Below the pieces are notes generated by a model that saw only the letters and a list, made by a program, of their open reading frames with translations, was not told the origin of the DNA and did not search any database. From the NCBI GenBank assembly GCA_030267965.1, contig BRYA01000235.1:1-25379 (forward strand): 25,379 nucleotides of DNA. The letters run 5' to 3'. How positions within the stretch are numbered: the first letter of the stretch is position 1; every line of letters starts with the position of its first letter. Of the stretch, positions 13,001 to 21,232 are shown piece by piece. Source of the stretch: Triparma columacea (lineage: Eukaryota > Sar > Bolidophyceae > Parmales > Triparmaceae). A program made the position numbers and the translations under genes.

Positions 13001-13692
13001 GAGACCGGATCTGACAGATTATACAGAACAGTGTTCCCCAAAATTCTTCTCCCCATATGTGCCTTGGGACTGCTTGAAGGTTCCGAGTCTCCAGCTAGGC
13101 TGCTGGTACAATCGGAAGCCGAGCGATCTGAGATCGAGGCACCGAGACCGTTCATATCTTCCTTCACGTTGCTGTCAAGGCCCCCCGTTCGACTAGTGCT
13201 ATTGAGGGGGGTGCTCTTCCTCCTCGAGTACCTCTTCTTCTCCCACGTCTCCGCTTCGCTTCCTAAACAACATCTGTGGTCTTGTAGTAAGGAATTCCCT
13301 CCGAAAAGCTTGTCCATCTCCTCCTCGTCGAGTAGGTCGGAGGTATATTGGTCAGCGGTCGTCGAGAGTGCTCCAGACGCCTTCCATTCCAAGGTGAGTG
13401 ATCGTCCACCAGGAGCGTTAGGTTTCTTGTCAACAGCGGCTCTATACAGGACGCTCTCCATGGAGCTTCCGTTCAGAATGCCTTCGATGTCCTTCCTGTT
13501 CATACACGCGACGACCGAAGCATCATGGCCAAGTGCATATCCTTGGTCACCCTGCAGGAGCTCTGAATGCTGTAGACTTTCAAACGAGTAATGCGCGACG
13601 AACGCAACGAGACAACTTATGATTATGATGCTCATCATCGGGGTGGTAACCTGCAATTTCTTGTGTAAGATCTCTGAAGCCTGATAAAACAT
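1028..13692 (-). CDS. Giant multidomain receptor-like protein kinase (14 exons)
   Basis: Predicted exons, 5' to 3' on the minus strand: 13692-12873, 12713-11784, 11616-11512, 11266-10916, 10726-10100, 9979-9800, 9625-9275, 9157-7655, 7547-6348, 6235-5570, 5473-4811, 4714-3722, 3649-2613, 2569-1028. They sum to 10,968 nt and encode about 3,655 residues. Introns 1 to 12 are all phase 1, mostly splitting a Gly or Glu codon after G; intron 13 is phase 0. Every donor is GTGAG or GTAAG and every acceptor ends in AG. The ATG at 13692 sits in ACCATG and is followed by a hydrophobic segment (MMSIIIISCLVAFVAHYSF). Domain order: signal anchor, repeat ectodomain (about 20-1330), two hydrophobic helices (about 1334-1354, 1379-1399), beta-helix and EGF-like modules (about 1424-2866), transmembrane helix (2883-2906), START-like (2996-3142), kinase (3240-3538), charged tail. 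The frame never breaks, which favours one gene, but two genes joined by fusion or mis-modelling around 8300-8530 remains possible. Likely a plasma-membrane receptor; the ligand is unknown. Confidence 0.6.
1382..2278 (-). other. Protein kinase domain, TKL-like
   Basis: Last exon of the giant gene, residues about 3240-3538. The glycine loop is GKGAFGNV (3244-3251), the ATP lysine is in CAYKE (3264), a helix-C glutamate is in FFMELKL (3282), the catalytic loop is HRDLKCAN (Asp 3395), then DFGES (3413 on) and GTPYFMAPE. All catalytic residues are present, so it should be active, probably on Ser/Thr given the HRDLKxxN form. An insertion of about 50 residues lies before helix E (ALDDFFRNNEEY onward). 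The C-terminal tail of about 115 residues is rich in Lys, Glu and Asp. TKL affinity is inferred from overall look, not from a search. Confidence 0.9.
2613..3053 (-). other. START-like lipid-binding domain
   Basis: Residues about 2996-3142, in the exon before the kinase. Features typical of START-like folds are visible: TVVASTTLDTIAEEGAAW, then LDSRTKKRNAE, VEHVNPHTLYYI, RDGRNILTWKKQEDGSMII, and a closing strand TKLTFTAKVDMK. START domains bind lipids or sterols in a helix-grip pocket. It lies on the cytosolic side by the predicted topology, between the membrane helix and the kinase, where a lipid could gate kinase activity (inference). The 43-nt phase-0 intron 2612-2570 separates it from the kinase exon. 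Confidence 0.65.
3321..3392 (-). other. Receptor transmembrane helix
   Basis: Residues 2883-2906, core LAGLAAAVLVIALLSSYFYF, followed by the basic NKH. It separates the extracellular EGF-like and beta-helix modules from the START-like and kinase domains. A final EGF-like unit (residues about 2821-2866, NFYCINGG then CTCTLC) precedes it in the same exon. Confidence 0.85.
3722..8260 (-). repeat. Tandem beta-helix and EGF-like exon modules
   Basis: Five related exons or exon parts (8255-7655, 7547-6348, 6235-5570, 5473-4811, 4714-3722) each encode about 200 residues beginning VVDMNGLFNTVSN and ending CPSPYSSNTPIQG. Inside each are paired GGGV and GGGAI turns followed by FSNNRA and FNGNTA, the GGA[ILV]...FxxN pattern of chlamydial PMP-type right-handed beta-helices. 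The second and fifth also carry EGF-like units at their start (three and two copies of a DGSDGNFYCINGG...CTCTSCNTGFGG pattern). All boundaries are phase 1, so modules can be added or lost without frameshift. The four introns between the modules (7548-7654, 6236-6347, 5474-5569, 4715-4810) are alike in sequence, showing that exon and intron were duplicated together. Confidence 0.85.
8320..8525 (-). other. Two hydrophobic helices with basic loop
   Basis: Within exon 8, TISYLLCLVGFFASLIV (residues about 1334-1354) is followed by a strongly basic stretch (SKIRSKNEPTGRSVAKRVGK) and then GWFCKCLLGLSVLVSLVA (about 1379-1399) ending ASEEVSG. Read as one protein, the basic loop would face the cytosol and both ectodomains would lie outside. 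Read alone, the second helix looks like an N-terminal signal peptide with a good cleavage site, hinting at fusion of an upstream membrane protein to a receptor kinase. No ATG lies just before it. Confidence 0.6.
9626..9799 (-). repeat. Duplicated intron, copy C (intron 6)
   Basis: Shares with introns 1 and 2 a run of similar sequence: donor after YEG, then ATGAATAA, GATCACCCCGATGTCTTCC, CGTAACGC-like blocks and a GATTTGCTTCGCTCC acceptor region. The three copies are most alike between this one and intron 2. Confidence 0.75.
10805..10875. repeat. 12-bp minisatellite in intron 4
   Basis: GAGGATGTGGAC is repeated about four times with single-base variants inside the intron 10727-10915 of the giant gene. 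Confidence 0.75.
11617..11783 (-). repeat. Duplicated intron, copy B (intron 2)
   Basis: Close relative of intron 6 along nearly its whole length, and of intron 1 more distantly. Retention of intron similarity implies recent duplication or gene conversion of the segment carrying the RIILIYEG exon end. Confidence 0.75.
12714..12872 (-). repeat. Duplicated intron, copy A (intron 1)
   Basis: The most diverged of the three related introns. Its last 60 bases happen to be open in the frame of exon 2 and encode MKMFVICLALLLTD, which looks like a signal peptide; this is not conserved in the sister introns. GTAAG donor, CTCACAG acceptor. Confidence 0.7.
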
Positions 13693-14232
13693 GGTGGAGC
13701 ATGAGCGAAGGATGCAGTTGGTGGGGTGGGGAGGTTAGACTCACGATTGTCATTAATCACGGACTAAGAGACATGGATTTATGATATGTCGCTCAATATC
13801 AGAGTTACGAAGACGCTTCTTCCCCATCCCTCAGCTCATAATCCTCCTATCAATCTCCCTACTCGCAACCCTGTTCGTGTGGTAATTTGACACAATACTT
13901 TTCCCTATAATGCGAGCAGAAGTGTCTATATTGCCCAATTGGCTCTCGCGGGGGGAATTATCGGACGCGTGATATCTAGAGAAGCATGCTCACCTGTTTA
14001 AAACAGATTTTTTGTAGCAAAACTGCCCGTCCTTGTGCCTGGATTTCCCCTTCAAACAAATTAATTAATTGGTTGAAATATATCAGCTGTACTCACCCTA
14101 TCTCTATTAGGACCCGACGCCGACCCTGACGCCGCGTCCCGCGGAAATTAAGAAAATAACTAAGAAACGGCCGGGACGCTCTGTCATCTATAACATACAA
14201 CAACTTCTAATTTCCCCCCTTTCCCCAGACTA
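13693..14232. other. Intergenic: giant-gene promoter region and kinesin 3' flank
   Basis: No open frame of 60 codons or more is present. The left part is presumably the promoter and 5' UTR of the giant gene; the right part is the 3' flank of the kinesin gene. Two donor-like GTGAG sites on the minus strand (near 13745 and 14096) could belong to untranslated exons, but I could not pair them convincingly. Confidence 0.4.
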
Positions 14233-17200
14233 CTACGACGGCCCCTTGTCAAGCAGCACAGCACTAGCGCTCTGAATGGCGTACGCTGCCCTGCTCAAGG
14301 TGTCTGGGTTGGCTCTCTTTGCCTTTGCCCCCTTGCCTCGTCCCCCCTGGGGTCCCCTCCTCCCCGCCTCCCTGAGTCTCTCGTTGCTTCTCTTCAGGTT
14401 CTTCACACCAACATTGTACGCCGAGCTCCCTCCGCCCCCCTTTCCTCCTCCTCCTCCTCCTCCTCCTCCTCCTCCCCCTCCTCCTCCTTTCCTCCCTCCT
14501 CCCCTCCCCCCTCTGCCGCCTCCGCCCCTCCCTCCTCCCTTCCCTCCTCCGCCTCCTGCCATTCCTCCCCCTCCCATCTTTCTCTCTACCTTCTTTGCCG
14601 ATGAATCCCAGTCTGCTTCGTACGTTATGTTGCTGCTTTTCCTCCCCCCTCCCCCTTCTCCCCCTCCCGCTCCTCCCCCTTCCCCCCCTCCCCCCTTTTT
14701 CTTCCCCCCGACCCTGTTGGGACTCGCCATCGCCCCATACGCAGCCTTAGAGGCGCTCTCGGCCTCCGCCTCGAGCTTTTTCCCCCTCCTGGTCAGTACT
14801 CCCTCCTCCTGCTCTTCTTCCTTGGTGACCACCTCGGCAGACCAGGTGACGCTTCCCCTCTTTGCCGACATTACCATATCGTTCACCATCCTCTCGTCCT
14901 CGTCGTCCTCTCCCGCGTAGTCGCTCCTGTCGTCTCCGTTGTAGTCGCTCCTCTCGGCGCTGTACGTGCTGCTCGCCCCTGGGCTTGCAATGCTCCTGCT
15001 TGTTGAAAGTCCAAGCGCGAGGGTCGGACCCTCCCCGAACTGGTACCTGTCCATCCTGATTGGATGTGAACTGCTGGGCTGTCCAACGGGCGTTCCGTGA
15101 AGGTCAGGGCTCATCGAACTCGACTTAGGCATCATCCCGCCCCCCAAGAACACGTTCTCGCTGCTATTAGGCTGGAAGCTATTGCTTGCCGAATAAGGAA
15201 TCGAAGTTAGGCTGATTCCAGCCACGCTCCCGCCGCCCCCAACACCACCCGGACTTCTAAGTTGATCTGCGAGGTTCTGTGGGGACCTCAGGGGGCTCGA
15301 AAGCATGGCGTTATACTGGGAGTATCCCCCCCCTCCCCCTCCCCCTCCGCCTCCCGAGTCGCTCGACTTTTGCTGGAGGCTGCAGAGGAAACAGTTCCTG
15401 AGGTTATGCCTATCGCACTTTTCGCCGTCCCCTGCCCCCATCCCAACCCTTCCCCCTCCGTACGCGCCCATTGGTTTCAATACTTTGTTGGGCGAGTTTC
15501 CAACCCCTCCAACTCCATCCCCCCCCCCTCCCATCCCCCCCCCCGCCCCAGCCCCACTTCCGAATTTCCCGCTGCAAAGAACGCAGTTCATCAGGTAGTG
15601 CTTAGAGCAAGGCTTGCTTTGCTGTACTGCTGCCGAGAACTCAAAGCTCGTGTTTGTACCCCCTCCTCCCGTCTTGCTCATCAGGTACCCACCCCCCACT
15701 GCCCCCATGCTCTTATGCATCGAACTGAGCGTGATGCTGCCACCGCCGCCTCCTACGTTGCCGCCTCCCTTCATTCCTGAGCTCATGCTAGAATTGAGGC
15801 TGCAAAGCACGCAGTTCATGAGATTGTGCCTCTCGCAAGGTTTGATCGACGCGTTCAAAACAGCGGCCCCCACGGCCGACTGCTGGATTCCCTCCTCCCC
15901 TCCACCCCCAAAAACGCTGGGCGGCTTGGGTGGAGAGTATTTCTGGTGCCCGCTGACCTTCTTTGCTGGGGTCAAGTCATCCCCGCTCGCCCCCTTAAGA
16001 ACGCTCCCGACCTCGCTCTCCTCAACCTCTCCCTCCTTCAGGGCACCAAAATCCCCCCCAGCCGACTTTGGAATGCTGTCATAATTGAAGCTTGAGCCTC
16101 CGCCGCCACTCCTCTTCCCCCTCGCCCTCGCCCTCTCCCTCCTGTTCACCTCCGCAAGTTGCTCGGTGGCCGAGATAACCTCAACAAAGTTTGAGGGGAA
16201 AACACCAATGGCCCCCCCATCGTACTTTCCTCTCCACCAACCACTCTCCTCCTTCTCCACAACCTGCACGACAGTCCCGGCCTTCAACGTCAGGTCCCCC
16301 TCGACCTCGGCCGCGAAGTCATGCAGCACCGTAGCAAGAGCAATGACCGACAAACTGATTTCGCCTTCCCTCGTGGGGGGAGGGCGGGCCGTGCTGGGGG
16401 TCTTTCCCCTCGTCAGCCCGGGCGTTCTGCTCCCCTTCCTGTACGAGCTTGCCTTGCTCATTGGCCTGAAGGAGCTGTCCGGTCTCAGCGACGACCCGGG
16501 GCGGTAGGAAGAGCTCAGAGGTCTAAAGGAGTTCCCGTTGCTGCTGGCCCCTCCTGAAGCGGTGCCGTCGTGGGTGCCGAGATTCTTTTCATTTAGAGAG
16601 TGTTCGGTGCTCTTCGACCCTCCTGAAACGTTGGTCGAGTTTGTCCGGTGCGTTGGAGAGGCTGACAAACTCTCTTTCTGAACATCTTCTGCTGAATTTT
16701 CGACGCTTTCCTTCTCCGTCTCTGTTACACCATCATCACCGCCCGCTCTCTGTCCTCCCTCTCCCTCCCCTCCCCCCTCCTCCCTCCCCTTGCTTCCGCC
16801 AAGTTTCAGCGGAGTCACCTGGTTGGGAACCTTGATGGGTTTCGCGGGAGTGTTGAAGACTGCCCCTGATGCCTCTTCGTGGAAGAAGTTCGACGCCGAT
16901 CCGTCAAGCATTGAAGATGAGCGAGCATTTGGATTGTTTTCTTCGGAGTTTGGCCTTGAATCGTTCCCAGGGATGGTAAGTTGCGGGTCTTGCTCGTTGT
17001 AGTTTTCTGTTTCCTCCTTATCTGACGCCGCGGTGTCATTAAGAATGGAGCCGAGCGTGGACGACTTCTTGTTTTTCTCCTCTTCTTCGTCATTCTCCTC
17101 TTCGTTGGCTGCAGAGTCTAATATTGATCCAAGCACGCTTCTGCTCCCCACGTCTTCTCCTCTCTCCTCTTCATTGCTGGCAGAGTCGAGAATCGATCCG

Positions 17201-20200
17201 AGCACGCTGCTCCCTCCCCCTGTATCTTCCTTTTGGCTAAGCTCCTGTTGTCCCTCTCCTTCCCTCTTTCCCTCCTTCTTTCCTTCCTCTTCTCCCTCTT
17301 CCGCCTCTTCCGCCTCCTTCGCCTCCCCCTCCTCCTTTTCTTCCTCCCCTTCTTCCTCCTCTTCCTCTTCCTCCCCTTCCTCTTCTTCTTCCTCCTCCTC
17401 CTCTGGGTATTCAAACAAGTCCTCCACCACCTTTTTGGGTGACGATTTATTAATCCTGGGCGGTGACTTCGGCGCGTGCGACGACGAGAATTCCGCCGCT
17501 GCCGATTTACTTGGTGACAGTGGCGTGTAAAAGTCTGCGACAATTCCGTGCGCTTTTTTGGGCTCGTAAGAGGCCGCTCCTTTTCGGGTCTCTTCTTCCC
17601 TTGCGGCGGCCTCTTGGGCCTGCTCCATCCTCTCCCTAGCCTCCTTGCTTAGGTTGGAGTAGACCCTTCCAATGGCGCCTTTTGACGTTATGGTTCCGTC
17701 CTCCCCCCTCTTCCTCCCCACGATGGGTGAGCTTGCGATTCCGATGGCCGCGAGCCGGTCTGTCGTGAGGCTGACCTTCTTCTCAAATTCGAACCCCCTC
17801 TGCGAGAGGCGCATCATCTCGGCTTTGAGCTGCTTGTGGTTCATATCCCCCCTCTCCCACTCTTGCATAAGGTTCGAGGTCATTTCGTCGGATGACGCCA
17901 TGCGCTGGGCCATCTCCTTCATCTGTGATCTCATTTCCACCATTATTGACTGCGATGGGAGGAGTTGGTGAGATCAACTGGGTTGAAGAGCAAATAAAGT
18001 TGTCTATATATACGCTCCAACTCTCACCTGCATCTCGTCCTTTGAGTCCTTGAGCATCTTTATTTCGTCCTTCCACTTGTCCTCGCTCTCCGCGGCGAGG
18101 GAGTTTGGCATCGTCGCCGTCAGCGCCCCAGGCATAACTGCCACCACCTCGCTCTGTTCTTTTTTCTGAGGAGGCACCTCGACGATCCCCAGGACCATCG
18201 ACCTGAGGCCGTCAATCTCCTTCAACAGATCTGCCTCCCTCCTTTCGAATTTTGACTCGAGCAGCGAGAGCTTCTCGTCGCTCACCACCTCGTCGTTTTC
18301 GCCCGCGACATTGAGCTCGTTCAGCCTCCGCAGCTCTTTCTCCGTCAAGCTTTGGTCCAGTACGTCCCCCCCCCCTTTCCTAGAGTTCCGAGTCCCTCCC
18401 TTGTGTTGTGGTGGCCTTATCGAACCATCTTTCAAGTTGTTGTAAACATTTTCTTTTCCCCCTCCCGTCTTTTCCGCCTTGCTACCCCTGCTGTTGATCC
18501 CGTCTCTGCTGCTCGCCTGGCTGCTACCCCTCTGACTTTCCTGCTGGCTCGACGCCGTCGACCCGGATGACTTGGCCATCCTGATCGCTTCCTCGAGCTT
18601 CTGTTTCAGCCTACTAATCTCCTTCTGCGCGCGCTTCAAGAGGATAGCGTCATTCACGACCTCGTTCACTTGGATCTTTGCAGCCACTCGCGTGGCCCTG
18701 TTTGCGAACTGCAGAGTGCTTGCAGACTGAAGAGGTAAAGGGGGGTGAGTAGGGGGGAGGGGTCATCTCATTAAGTAAGTCCAATTCTCTCACCTCCTCC
18801 TGATTATTCGGGTGCGGAGAAACTGTCGCAATGACGACCGTCCTCGTGCTCCCCCCCAAGCTGTCCTGCAACAACCTTGTTAGCGGGCTGTCCCTATACG
18901 GGATGTGGTTCCTCTTCTTGCTGGCGAGGGCGGATATGCAGTTACCTAGAGTTGCGAGGGAGGAGTTGATCTACAAAGAGAGAGAGGGAGGGAGTTAGAT
19001 AGAGCCGGAGCGGTAAGTAAGGTCGGCGTCAAACGAGAAGAATGGCTCACCTTGACCAGCTCCTTGGTTGTCTCGTTGTCCTTCTCCCCGGTGCCCCACT
19101 TTTCGCTTCCCGCGAGGTCAACCAAGTTAAGCTTGGCCTTCCTCGTAATGATCCTTCCGTCTGACTCCGGTATCTCCACCTCTATCGAGAGCTGCAGGAT
19201 GGCGTGGCTCCTGCTGCTCTGCTCGTTGTATTCCGTCGCCCTGACCTGCCTGTGCCTGCCCCCCTGGTAGAGCAAGAGGAGGACGTCCTCCGTGGTGCTT
19301 ACCCTGTACTCGGATAGCCCTTGGACGTACAAATTTTTACCCTGCGCGGTGTTGTTCTCTCTTATGCTTAGGGCTTTAGGCTTCCCACGCCTGTCCTTCT
19401 CGTCATTGAGAAGGTCGTAGAGTAGGTCGTTGTATATCTGCATATACGAGCACATGACCGTGAACTGAGGACGGGGGTTGGAGAGAAGGGGAGGAGGGGG
19501 GTGAGTGTACAGGTTGATTTCCTTCGGATTGCTCTCCTCCGGATTGCTCTCCTCCGGATTGCTCTCCTCCGGATTGCTCTCCTCCGTTATAAGAGGGCTC
19601 CACACTCTCTCCAACAAACTCCCTCCAACACTCACCTTTTCTCCCCCCTGTCCCTGGTTAAATTCTTTGTCGTTCCCCAGTAATCTCCCCCCCGGACTCC
19701 CCGCCACAATACTCTTAGTGTCGAATACGCTCCCCTTCCTTCCCCTCCTTCCCCCTCCCCTGCTTCCCCCCCCCCCTCCAATAGAGTTTAGGCTGTCAAA
19801 AAGCTGGTGGAGGCTCCTCGGTATCACGCCCCACCCCGCAGTGTTCTTGGATATCTCGCTCTGCATCTGTGCCCAGCTTGTCTTCTTCGACACCTGGCTC
19901 TCCAGCCCCTCGCCTAGCATGGTGTGCGTCTTCCCGGTTCCCGTCTGGCCGTACGCGAACACAGTAGTGTTGACGCCTGAAACGACCTGACTTATGGCGG
20001 GCTGGATCCACTTGAAGACGTCCTCCTGGGTCGCGTCCTCCCCGCACGCCGCGTCGAACTTGAACTGGAGCCAGCCTTTCTTGTCCCTGGTCTTGATGCT
20101 TAGGGCGCCGGTTGTAGGGGCGCCCTTTTTGACGTCGACTTTTACGGAACGGTCTTTGGAGAGACCGGAGACGGGACGGATGCGGACGAGGACATGGACG

Positions 20201-20788
20201 CGCTCGGATTTTATCTGGGGTCCATCGCCGGAGGTGGTGCTAAAGCCGGTGAAGGGCGAATTCAAGGAGGAGGGAGGGGGGGGGTTGGAGGAAGAGGGAA
20301 TGTTGTTAATGTTGTTAATGTTGTTAATGTTGTTAATGTTGTTAATGTTGTTAATGTTGTTGTCGGAGGATTGGAAGGGTGGAGTGGAGGGGCCGAAGGA
20401 CGTGTCGACGGTCAGCTTGTGGTGCGGTAATACTACATTCTCGTTGCTGTGGGTGTGTGGGAGAGGGGGGTAATGGGTAATGTTGAGAAATGTTGTTGTG
20501 AGTGTTGTCCTCTCTTCTCCTCTCTCACTAACCCTCAATTTCCTCCCCCACACACACAAACCCCCTGGCCCCTCACCTATTCTCCCCCTCTCCCTTGCTC
20601 CCTTCCCCTTCTTTATATACATCCCTATCAAAGTCCCCCTCAGTCTTGCTCAAAACACTCAGATCCTCATCGCTTATCACTTCATCTCTCCCATCATCGT
20701 CTTCGTACCCATCTTCTTCGGTTGGCATTATTAAATCCGGGTCGTAGATGGGCAAGGAAGGTGTCTGAGTGGGCGGTTGTTCGGACAT
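14233..20788 (-). CDS. N-terminal-motor kinesin with SH3 domain and zinc-knuckle-like repeats
   Basis: Exons: 20788-20577, 20446-19636, 19464-19051, 18970-18794, 18726-18028, 17949-14233; 6,030 nt, about 2,009 residues. Junctions are GT-AG and in frame (phase 2, then phase 0 throughout). The start is the first ATG, giving [13 protein letters not shown]. An acidic and Asn-rich leader of about 150 residues precedes the motor (153-550), a microtubule-dependent ATPase. Then come coiled-coil stretches (about 555-585, 650-680, 772-850), a Glu-rich block (17270-17405), SH3 (1308-1364), three Cys-His knuckles (1476-1627) and a poly-Gly basic tail. It could move or tether cargo along microtubules, with SH3 and knuckles as partner-binding parts (inference). 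I cannot place it in a named kinesin family. The 3,717-nt last exon is low-complexity in places and might hide an intron. Confidence 0.85.
14440..14590 (-). repeat. Poly-glycine coding low-complexity tract
   Basis: The + strand is CCT/CCC triplets; the minus strand encodes a near-continuous Gly run broken by Lys, Arg and Ser near the kinesin C-terminus. Length polymorphism is likely. Confidence 0.85.
15382..15417 (-). other. Cys-His knuckle, copy 3
   Basis: [12 protein letters not shown], residues 1616-1627, 64 residues after copy 2. The intervening sequence is Gly- and Ser-rich and disordered-looking. Confidence 0.7.
15574..15609 (-). other. Cys-His knuckle, copy 2
   Basis: [12 protein letters not shown], residues 1552-1563, 76 residues after copy 1, same spacing of Cys and His. 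Confidence 0.7.
15802..15837 (-). other. Cys-His knuckle, copy 1
   Basis: [12 protein letters not shown], residues 1476-1487, pattern C-x2-H-x4-C-x2-C, preceded by a Pro. Three Cys and one His could bind one zinc ion (inference). Confidence 0.7.
16172..16341 (-). other. SH3 domain in kinesin tail
   Basis: Residues about 1308-1364. The sequence carries the SH3 signature order: [20 protein letters not shown] (ALYDY-like), [17 protein letters not shown] with the paired Trp, and [11 protein letters not shown] (the PSNYV-like ending). All ligand-groove aromatics and the proline are present, so binding of Pro-rich partners is expected. Confidence 0.92.
17270..17405 (-). repeat. Glutamate-rich low-complexity tract
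   Basis: GAG/GAA codons give a long acidic block with some Gly, Ala and Lys in the kinesin tail. It lies between the coiled coil and the SH3 domain. Confidence 0.85.
18690..20205 (-). other. Kinesin motor domain
   Basis: Motor hallmarks in order: [13 protein letters not shown]-loop GQTGTGKT (237-244), [13 protein letters not shown], switch I NEQSSRSH (421-428), switch [10 protein letters not shown] (455-462), [15 protein letters not shown], and the [20 protein letters not shown] helix. All ATPase motifs are intact. A Gly/Arg-rich insert of about 45 residues (ending GQGGEK) sits after LFDSLNS, just before the intron 19465-19635. A neck segment ([14 protein letters not shown]) follows. Confidence 0.95.
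19525..19586. repeat. 15-bp minisatellite inside kinesin intron
   Basis: GGATTGCTCTCCTCC is repeated four times in the intron 19465-19635. That intron is 171 nt, a multiple of three, and has no in-frame stop, so if it were retained the repeat would encode EESNP units in the motor domain. Confidence 0.85.
20300..20361 (-). repeat. 9-bp repeat encoding Asn-Asn-Ile units
   Basis: GTTGTTAAT on the + strand occurs six times in perfect tandem; in the kinesin frame it encodes seven consecutive NNI units (residues 100-120) upstream of the motor domain. Confidence 0.9.
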
Positions 20789-21015
20789 TGCCTCTATAAT
20801 GCAGTGTGAATATCGAGGGTCCGAGCCAGGTTAAATTGTGAACCTGAGGGTGCGTGAGAAAACGTAGGTAGTGGGGGTGTCGAATAGGGCTTAATGACGG
20901 GGGTTTGTGAGAGTGGCGTTTTTGTTGGTGGTAGTGACGTGTAGGTGGTATTATGGAGGGTGGAAATATACAAAGCAACCAACAGTCTGATCTCCCTGCA
21001 ATCCGACTCTCATTT

Positions 21016-21181
21016 AGGGGTATACATTTCGGGGGTACGATTTAGAGTCTTGGATAATTACCCAAGATTTTTTTCTCTTGCGCGGCTAGGTTCCCACGTA
21101 CCGGGTACCAGGTTCCTACGTACGGAAAATCAGCTTGGGTAAATACCCCAAAATTTTAATACCCCCGAAATGTGTACCCCT
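21016..21181. mobile_element. MITE-like element with terminal inverted repeats
   Basis: The left end AGGGGTATACATTTCGGGGG and the right end read in reverse complement (AGGGGTACACATTTCGGGGG) match with one mismatch over about 22 bp including the following TA. Perfect copies of ACTCTCATTT flank the element at 21006-21015 and 21182-21191, as expected for a target-site duplication. The 166-bp body has no coding capacity and contains two near-copies of AGGTTCCCACGTAC. Target duplications of 9 to 11 bp are usual for Mutator-like transposons, so a non-autonomous relative is the best guess. Confidence 0.85.
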
Positions 21182-21232
21182 ACTCTCATTTCTGGACCCT
21201 GCCTCCATTAAATTATAAATTGGGGATAAAAG

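Larger units (their letters stand above)
8526..13692 (-). other. N-terminal repeat ectodomain of unknown family
   Basis: Exons 1 to 8 (first part). A short motif recurs with the pattern L-x-G-x-x-L-x-L-x-D-D-G-x-C: KYELLEGGVLLPDEG, YKLLGAKPLLLDDGCC, CRELRGGELALFDGSC, IELLGEELILGD, CDLSGDRLALFDDGDC, MGELLLDDELTPLDN. It alternates with a W-x-x-SGALS...YA segment (WEWKASGALSPTADYYAS, VEWDSGALSTRYSQEDFYAD). Exons 1, 2 and 6 share the ending RIILVYEG; exons 3 and 4 share GEDxSxDVEE; exons 4 and 5 share VxDExxxxNT; exons 5 and 7 share GEGRG. The block therefore grew by duplication of exon groups. I recognise no named domain. Confidence 0.6.

Noticed and set aside
13745..14100. Small spliced gene between the giant gene and the kinesin
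   Set aside because: Two donor-like GTGAG sites exist on the minus strand, but no open frame or convincing acceptor pair supports exons.
14276..14920. Long proline-rich frame on the + strand
   Set aside because: Antisense shadow of the poly-Gly kinesin tail; no motif or independent start context.
15262..17530. Several + strand frames rich in Pro and Ser
   Set aside because: All mirror Gly-, Glu- and Ser-rich kinesin coding sequence on the minus strand.
18946..20631. Kinesin starting at the ATG at 20631
   Set aside because: Its first 60 or so residues are translated from intron 20447-20576 and out-of-frame exon 1; the spliced start at 20788 joins in frame.
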